Of a stretch of 64,000 nucleotides of DNA, positions 56,000-64,000 are shown piece by piece. The notes under the pieces are model-generated. The model was not told the origin of the DNA, did not search any database, and saw only the letters and a list, made by a program, of their open reading frames with translations. Position 1 is the first letter of the stretch. Each line of letters begins with the position of its first letter. Source of the stretch: Rhabditoides inermis (taxonomy: Eukaryota > Nematoda > Chromadorea > Rhabditida > Rhabditidae); the NCBI GenBank assembly GCA_963966185.1, contig CAWZYM010000103.1:222501-286500 (forward strand), given 5' to 3'. The position numbers and the translations under genes were made by a program.

Positions 56000-57900
56000 G
56001 TTTTCACATGAATCTCGTGACTCAATGATTTCCGCACTTGTAGTTGAGCCTCTGTTTGGGTAGGTGACAATGCCGCGCATCTTCTCCCGCACGAGATCGA
56101 TCATGCCCTGTCGTGAGTACTCGGCCCCGCGCGCACCGTGAAACATGGCGTAGTAGAGTGCAAGGTCGTAGCTCCACGACGCCTGAACGCAACGCCAGCT
56201 ACAGTGACCCTCAAGACGATAAGGTACCGCCGAGCGAAAAACAGCTGTCCAATCCGGTGAGGCGCGCTTGTGTTTCCAGACACGGCGACTGGGGGTACGC
56301 GTAGACCCGAGATTCGGAGCAGCCAGCGACAGCGATGAAACCAGGGAGACGACCAGGGAGACCGAAGCTAAACATTCAATCCCAAAACAAAAACGGCAAA
56401 CGATTTATTAAGAGAGCACAAAAGATACATTGTAAGGAAATGAGTCATACGAGACATAATGTAAGGAAATCGTAAGAATGTAATGTAAGATGTTTACGTA
56501 CGGGGGGACATCAGCGCGTCCAGAGACGATAAGAGTGAAGCGAAAATAGGAGGGAACGAGTCACATGGAGCAGCACCTAAACAAACGCTGTGAGCAAAAA
56601 AGAAGTTTCGATGCGTACCTCTCATCCAACGAGCGGCAGCATCGAAGCGCTCTCCGAAGTCGCAAGGTGCACGCCACGTATATGCGCTGCACTCTTTCGT
56701 ACGAAAACAAACTCTCCAACTCTCCCTCTCACTATCATTCCTCCCCCCACGTTCGATCTGTCCATCTCCGTCGGCGACCGTGGCGAGTGCGGAGGTGACG
56801 TCGTTGGCGGCGATCCATCGGCACTGGTTTGTGAGCACCAGATCTGACCACGTCGTGCTAGTCGCGCACCACGCCATGACGTCGTCGACAAAGTGCGTGG
56901 CTGATAGAACACGGTAGGCATATTATGTCTACAGAGGCGCGTACCAGGAGCATTCCCAGCCGGAAATTCGTCACCACCGCACCCATAGTGCATTCCAATG
57001 ACGGAAGCAGCGCCCAGCCCGACCACGCGAACGTCTCTTGTCCCAGATTCCAGATAACGCTGAAAAGATGAGAGAGTGATCTGGGACATTGAACAACGAT
57101 GTTGAAATTATCCAACCTTGAGCGAGGTGAGTTGTCTCGGCGACTGTAGGTAGAAGGCGGTTACGGTACCCACACTCTCGCGTCCGGGTTCACACTTGCA
57201 CGCTATCAACAAGGCGAGCAGATGGTCCTTCTGAACACCGCACAAAAATAAAAAAAATAAAACTGAGTAGCACCTTGTGACCAGTCTTCTTCATGCACGA
57301 ATGTAGGTTGCGCAGGAGAGCAGGCGAAGGAAGATCAGGCAACGCTACTTCCGAAGACACCCTAAAGAACGTGTTGAAAACGAATGAAGAACTATTCCGT
57401 AACCTAGCCGCGAAAAAAACGTGCCGATTCAGAAGCAAATACTAATAGTACATTACGAAAATATGATGACCCTTTTCTACTGATTGACAGTTTCGTAGCA
57501 TTTGTAATCAATAGTGATTAGTCAAACGTAACGAAAAAGGTAGTCTATTCTCAGCCCGGGTGCGCGCGCGGCGACTAGCGAAGTGACGTAGAGAACGACG
57601 AGGGCTCCATACGCCAGCGACGATCATGTATTGAAGGTCCAGTTTGAACTGGTCCGCAGAGTTGTCGAGAGACGACAAGGTCATCGAGTCGAGTGTAGCA
57701 CGCATCTACATCTGAAAGATGCCTTTTCTGACGTGCACTCTTACTCCATATCTTCGTCCAGTCTCCGTTCTCTCTACCCACCGTTGAGTACTTGAACCGT
57801 CAGGGCCAATCGATTGCTAAATTTCAAGTTGCAACTGGAATGCGCAACTCGATTACGACACTTACCGTTACCAGTGTAGCGAGAGTCAGCTGGCCAGAGT
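56000..57900 (-). pseudogene. Gene X', decayed copy of gene X
   Basis: Retains several exon-like segments of X (for example EVALPDLPSPALLRNLHSC and WSDLVLTNQC) but has lost others. The segment equivalent to 33800-33840 is deleted, the IGPLTVFAHTL exon is reduced by an internal deletion near 57797-57810, and sequence between 57410 and 57420 skips about 0.5 kb of X. It is probably non-functional. Confidence 0.5.
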
Positions 57901-58036
57901 TGCGATTGCGTTCAGTTGAGTCAACATCTGATGATCTAATAGACTTGATTGTTACGAATGAAACAAATTTGCTCGGCTACAACGATTATGGTGTTAGATT
58001 ATGGTTACTAATACATACATACGTATGTATTTGTAG

Positions 58037-61000
58037 AGTGCGCCAACTACAAACACAACGTGCATCCAGTGTCTGATGTTCGAAAGAGTACGGAGTGGCA
58101 AGATAGATTGATGGCAGCGGCGGCAGACTTCCTCGCCCCAGACACTGTCGAGGCGCCATCTGAAGAGACGCTCAAAGGAGTGATGGAGGTCAGTTTTTTT
58201 CACTCAAAAGTGCATTTGAACATTCTTGTTTCGAAACTCATTCACATTTCAGTAATATAAGAGTAATTAGAACTAACTCAGTTTTCTCTATAAACGTTTT
58301 CTCTAACACTCTAACAAAACGTTTTTTGAAAAGACAAACTCACTTAGAACCTGTTTGGTATAAACAATGCAACTTCGTTTGATGTATTGATTCGAGAAAT
58401 GAAAGAGAAGACGCCGGTTAGATAGATTCACATTTACAAATTGTTACACAAATTGTTCTCAGCAAGTCGTCGTGCCCTCTGTAATGTTCGGTTTGTTATC
58501 ACTTGTTGGTATTGTCACTGTTGTTTCCTATATCATATACACCATAAAAAGAAAGACTACTGAACAGGTTAATTGATCATTCATGTTAGCCAAGTTGAAA
58601 CGTGTTCAGACATTGCGGACGATTACAATTTCTTCAAATAAGTCAGTAACTATTCCTTTCTTGACAAAGGATCATTCTCTTCGAATCTTTCTGCTGAAGG
58701 TAATTAAAATGACGGTTCCGTGAATGAAAAAAATAAGATTGCGATTGCTCTTATATCGGCGCTTGCTCTGGCGTGTATTATTTTGTCGATTGTGTATGTC
58801 AATGCTTTCTTCCACACTCACAACAAAATATCCGAGGATTTCTCCAAGAACATCAACACTGAGCTCAAAAGTTTGTGACTTGCCGTAAATGTGTTTCAAA
58901 GGAATTTAGACATCTACAAAGAAATGCGCGAGTTCATGTGTGTTGTTCGAGAGTCTCTTGAGAATCCCAAGCATAACAAGATAATCGAGTTGAACCAAGT
59001 TTTTATCAAGCAGGTTGAAAGATATCCTTATATTGAAAATTCGCTTTTCTCGTTTAGTTGAATGAAATAAACAGAACAGTTCTGAGCAACATCCATCCGA
59101 TTGTACACGCGGTAATTTGTGATAGTAAAACAACTGAAATGTTATTCATTTAGAACAATCTCGTTGCCCATTTGAAAGAAGTGACAGGGGTGCCTTTGAA
59201 GGATGTATTGTACAATGTTGAAACAGCAAAGGTTAAAACAACATTCAATTTTATTTCCACACAATGTTTTTTTTAGGAAACAGTGGAAGTAAAGAAACTA
59301 CATAAAGTCGTGAAAGCCGTCGAAAAAACTCGTGACTTTTTCAAGACTTCCTTTCAAGATTATTTTCTCGATCCGCTGTCGAAATATGTTAGTTGAGACT
59401 TGCTAGGTATTGAAACAACGAGGATTCTTCCAGGAAAACGTTTATAACGTGCACAACATTCTTGACACCAATTCGACTCTTTACACGAAGAAACTGCTGA
59501 CAACAAAGTTTTCACGATCCAAGAATTTGTTTTCGAAAGAAGTATACTTGTTTCAAGTTTACATTTTCATAAATTACCATTAAGATCTATGAAGAGTTGT
59601 ACGTGATAAATCGAGAAACAGAAGAAATGAAGGCACGTGCTATTGAGGTATTTGACAAGATTGTGTTACTTCGGATTTGTCAATAATTTTCATAAATAAG
59701 TAAATAATACATAAGTTTATTACCGTGTACATTTGGAGAATCAGTTCAATACAGCAAAATGAGCAATGGCATACGTTATGAGAAAAAAGTGTAAAATGAT
59801 ACAAAAACCATCGAATGTTGACTACAGTCTACGAATCTTCGAAACTGGCAACAAATGGGGATTACTTTCTAGGAAGGATTTTACAGTTTCATGTTTTGCA
59901 GACATTACTATGGAAGGGGGGAGTGAGTTCCAAAGCCTATAAATCCTGTTTTAGAACGTCGTTACAAATGACGTTGCCATACAAATGATTTGGTTTCATA
60001 GCATATTAACTGGTGTAATTTCTGTATTGATGCTTTCTTTTTACATTGCTCCGAGTAAGTTTGTTCTTCATAACTTAAACTTTGTAATAATTTTTTTTAG
60101 TCAAGCCGCAGTTCATTATGCTTGGATCTGCTATTTTCTTTCTTCTCATGATATTTCCTATAGTTTACATACCGTATGTTTGAAACCTTCATTTTTTAAA
60201 TAGTTTTATTACAGGATTCTTTCGAACTTTGCTGATGTTAGACAAATCAGCTGTAATTTCTTTGTTCAAAATAGTCAGGATGTTTGGAAGTTATCAGCGA
60301 ATATCAACAACACAGTTTTCGACAGAAACTTGTTGTGAGTCTTATCAAAGCATAAATATATCAAAAATGTTTACACGATTTAAGTTATTTGCAGCAATTT
60401 ACGGAAATGCTACAAAGATAATGGTCATATTTTCTTCGAGAGCTATACAGATCGCGCTCTGCAAGGTTAGTGTTTTTAATAAAGAAAGTGAAAGTTGTGA
60501 TTCGAAATAACTGAAAAAATAATTATGATTCAATTTGACAGAGGATAGGTATACTTAGATCCGATTTGAGGTGTCTTTGGTAATCGAAGTCCGTCGAAGT
60601 TCATAAAAAATCTAATTGCAAGCATAATATGATGTGTATAAACTCCGAACTCGTGAATGAACATGTTTTAGGTATTTTTGACCAACTATCCACAACGCGT
60701 GAATCGATTCAAAAAATGTCAATTGAACACATATCGAATGTTTTGGAAAGGCTCATGGTACAAAAAGTATCACAATTATCGATAAACGCCCTTTTCCAGC
60801 TTCTAAGAGAAAAATATATCGAATTTGATCGAACAGTGAACGATTCTCTGAAATACTGTAATTTCGGTGGTGAAATGAAAAGAGCAATCAAATGCTTTGA
60901 TCTCAACGACTATGAAGATTCTTCAATAGATCTCCGCGTTCTCACATCAGGGCTTGAAACCTTTCTGGTATTTTGATTATCATTTCTTCTAGGCTTGTGC

Positions 61001-64000
61001 TTACTTTCAGGACACATGGAACTGCAATAAACTCCGCGGAGGATGCAAGAACTTGACTGCATTTGATGATCTCAGCAAATATTTGAAATATAGAATTCAA
61101 AACCCTGGTGTTTATAAATTGTTCTCCACCATTGAAAACACTGCAGCGTCGATAAAAGTGAAATTTTCTTAATATTTTTTTATCTTTTTTTTCAGGCAGC
61201 ATTGATGGTTGCTCTACCAAAAAATTGTCAAATGAATGTGATTTATACAAATATCGTAATCCGGGCTTGCAATCAGATTAAACCATTTTATTTGGTTGTC
61301 AATACATTGTGTTAGTAACAACTTAAATACTTACATACATTCACAAGAAAAATTCAGACATTTACATTGCATGTCTGTTCCTGTTGGGAGTTGCATCTTT
61401 CCTGATCGGTCGGCTTCGAATTCTTGATCCTGTAAAAATGAAATTAAAAGGATTGAAGGTAACACATTCATATTATAAATTGCAAATATTCCATTTTAGC
61501 GTGAACTCAACGTTGAAAATCAGATCAAATTCGGAAACAGTGTTGGCATATCTTTGGTATGTTTATCGTGATAATAAACATAGTTGTTCAGGATTGTTTA
61601 AAATAATTGTTCAGGATTGTGTTGGAATTGATCCAAGGAAAGTCTACAAAGACTTCATGAGACGAACTTTGCCTGATCAACCAATCGAGAAAACCTCAGC
61701 TAGCAAAATATCGACATCGAAAATGAGTGGTGTGAACGAATCGAAAGAATCAAGCGTTGTTCCAACGATGGTTGATTTGGGCTGGCCGGGAGAATACAAC
61801 TACTTTGATGGAAACTGGATTGTTCCTATGGGACATGCACACAAGTAAGTTTTTTTTCTGGTTGCCAAAGTTCAATGTTGTTCAGATATATTGTTACCGC
61901 TGCTCCGACCGCTGAAACTGCCATTGACTTCTGGCATGTGGTCTTCCGATACAACTGTAAAGCAATTGTCATGCTATGCGACTTTGTTGAAATGGAGAAA
62001 GGAAAGTCTGTCGAAAAGTGCTTCGAGTACTGGAACGAGAAAACACATCGTGTGTTCGAAAACCAGTTTGCAAAGTACACGGTGCGACTAAAGTAATTAG
62101 TAAATGATACATTATCAAATTTCAGATCAAACGCAAGTCCACGAAAAAGTCGTCTATCAAAAACCTAAAACACATGGTTTTCACTGTGTCCAAGTACGTT
62201 ATCGTGAGATTTCAATGGTAACTGTGGTGTTTTAGTGGGTTCGTGAAGAAAGAGGTGGAACTCCTACAATACACTGGCTGGCAAGACTGCCTCGCTCCTG
62301 GAAATCCTGAAGAAATGGCGCATGTGATGAAGACGATATACGAGAACATTGGAAACACGGACGAGCCAGTGGTCGTCCACTGCGCCGACGGACTCGGAAG
62401 GAGCGCCGCTTTCGTCGGTACGCCCTTTTAGTTCTTCCTGATATCTTCTGCGTGATTCAGGTATGGATGTCCTTGTTGGTATGGTCGACTCTGACCCCAA
62501 CCCTGAACCGTTCGAACTGATAAAGGTATACGTTTTGTCTGATGTGTGTGTTTTATCAAATGCTTTCAGACGATGCGTACATTCCGAGCCAACAGCTACA
62601 CTGACAAGTGGCAGTACTACTTCTCCTACATCTGTTTTTTTCAGTTTCACGTTATGGTAATGCTGACAATATAATTCTCGACTATTGTTTATCATATAGA
62701 ATCTCACTTATGGCGAATCTTCGAAGATCTACACTTACCTGAAAGATCGCAAGACTTCCTTTGTCGATAAAATGAAGGCAGTGTCCGTTTCGGAAGACTA
62801 CATTGTACTCAGAGAGAAAAGACTAGAGAATGCATCGAACTACGCGGAATTCCAAACTGCCGTTCTGAATATGGACAAAAAGAAGACGAAGGAATCAACA
62901 TCGAACAAAGAAAGAGTACGTCCTTTCCTTTGTTTTTCTTAATACATGATGTAATGTGATGTGTTTAGAAACTGACTGGAACGTATCTGAAAGGTTTCAA
63001 TGATGAATATGAGCTGGGGGAAAAGTTGGGAGCTGGTACTTATGGAGAAGTTTATAAAGCGATCAAGAAAAAGGAGGAGTCGAAAGAAAACGGAACGATT
63101 GGCTTATCCAAAGAAAAACATGTCGAAGAACATTACGCGATCAAGACTGAAAAACGCGGAGTTTCTGCTTCACTAATTGTACCGTTAGGAACTCATTTTA
63201 CCTTAGCAATTCATATCGTTTCAGTCGGAAATCTTTGTTCTCATGGATGTCTCAGCCAATGCTCTCGAAAACAGAAACCAAATTGTTCAATACGTGGATA
63301 AAGGTAGTTGTATTTTACTTTTAGTTCCAAATGTTTCAGGTCATACCTCGAGCTTCCATTTCTTGGTCATGAGTCTGGTCGGAAAATCTCTCTCCACTGT
63401 TCAAGATCATGTGTCCAAGAAAATGAAGTGCATACTTATATTTAGAAAAAATATTACAAAAACTTTGTTTCAGCTCTTTCTCTGCGATGTATGTGTCTAT
63501 CCAGTCTTTCAATGCAATTCATCAGTTGCACCGTTGTGGTTTCATTCACAGGTCAAAATATGACTGTTCCATCTTTCCATTGTTTTCTGTTACAGGGACA
63601 TCAAACCCGGAAACTTTGCGATCGGTGGGAAGCAGAATGAGAAAATGGTGTTCATTTTCGACTTTGGAATGGCCTGGCGAAGCGTTGATGATCAGGGGAA
63701 AGTCAATGTTCGCAAGGGAAGAGAACACGGCTTCATTGGAACTCTGCGGTAGAAGCTGGCTTCTGTCGAATAATGAAAAAAAAACTAATCGTTCAGATAT
63801 GCCTCGCGCGCTGCTCACGAAATGAGAAAACAGCATCTTTGCGACGACCTCGAATCCTGGCTCTTCATGAGCATTGAGGTGTTATAACGTTTACAAACTA
63901 TTTTTAATACGATAATCAGATGTTCCAAAAGCTGCCATGGAAAGGAAACGTGGACAAAGACTATGTATTGCGGGAAAAGTACAACATGATGGAGGGAAAA
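58037..64000 (+). CDS. Gene K': second copy of the receptor phosphatase-kinase, partial
   Basis: Exon 3 equivalent begins at 58037 and the copy continues to the exon that holds LPWKGNVDKDYVL at the window end. The five TM segments, PTP signature VHCADGLGRS (about 62373-62403), WQD, GAGTYGEVY, AIKTE, HRDIKPGN and DFG are all retained. The two signal-peptide exons are absent upstream because the duplicated segment starts at 57901-57910, beside X'. Without another start exon the protein would lack its N-terminus. Cytoplasmic exons are nearly identical to K; ectodomain exons in loops 1 and 2 differ at many residues. Intron 13 has an insertion of about 260 bases and intron 30 lacks the MITE. Confidence 0.8.
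59690..59952. other. Insertion in K' intron 13
   Basis: The K intron is 44 bases (25128-25171); the K' intron gains about 260 bases of AT-rich DNA between AATAATTTTCA and a new TTTTAG acceptor. No terminal repeats are visible. Confidence 0.6.

Larger units (their letters stand above)
54998..57905. repeat. Segmental duplication X', copy of about 32228-35612
   Basis: Starts inside the last exon of gene K (GCCAGTTTCAAGCCCCTCAG, to the same TGA), then its 3' UTR, the chemoreceptor exon copy, the kinase fragment, a GA tract and a shortened gene X. It carries extra deletions relative to X. It ends at TTGCG, where K' begins. Confidence 0.92.

Overview
The window is eukaryotic nuclear DNA, most likely from a nematode. 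The reasons are many short introns (often 45-60 bases, ending TTTCAG), an SRA-like serpentine chemoreceptor, F-box-like genes present in several copies, and a tyrosine phosphatase plus a casein-kinase-1-type kinase of the style that is expanded in nematodes. I cannot name the species. All gene models were spliced by hand; reading-frame agreement across splice junctions is the main evidence.

Layout. 0.5-2.9 kb (+): an F-box-like gene with one frameshift. 4.4-15.9 kb (+): a complete 32-exon TANC / rolling-pebbles-like scaffold gene (about 1180 aa: P-loop STAND NTPase, ankyrin repeats, TPR-like tail), with GA/CT microsatellites in many introns and two tRNA genes (Ser, Thr) nested in introns. 16.1-16.8 kb (-): a LINE endonuclease fragment. 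16.9-32.3 kb (+): gene K, 41 exons that splice in frame into about 1431 aa. It has a signal peptide, a five-pass prominin-like ectodomain, a tyrosine-phosphatase domain and a CK1-type kinase domain. Its 6.4-kb second intron holds 72-bp and 42-bp tandem arrays, a tRNA-derived SINE and inverted-repeat elements. 33-36 kb (-): an unidentified gene (X), probably decaying. 39.7-47.4 kb (-): an SRA-like chemoreceptor gene, interrupted by a 2.1-kb 27-bp minisatellite, a SINE and a 917-bp Tc1-like palindromic element. 49.5-51.9 kb (-): an intact 12-exon F-box-like gene. 53.1-54.2 kb (+): a small unidentified six-exon gene, convergent with a cysteine-containing exon that resembles part of a TGF-beta domain. 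55.0-57.9 kb: a second copy of X. 58.0-64.0 kb (+): a second copy of K (K'), which lacks the two signal-peptide exons and runs off the end of the window.

The right half is a mosaic of segmental duplications. A 2.2-kb block at 36.5-38.7 kb is repeated at 47.3-49.4 kb, X recurs as X', and K recurs as K'. Exon-sized pieces of the TANC-like gene, F-box genes, the chemoreceptor and a CK1 kinase are scattered between them. The most notable object is gene K: a predicted single-chain receptor carrying both a protein tyrosine phosphatase and a protein kinase on a prominin-like membrane scaffold, duplicated locally with signalling halves that look nearly identical and ectodomain exons that have diverged.
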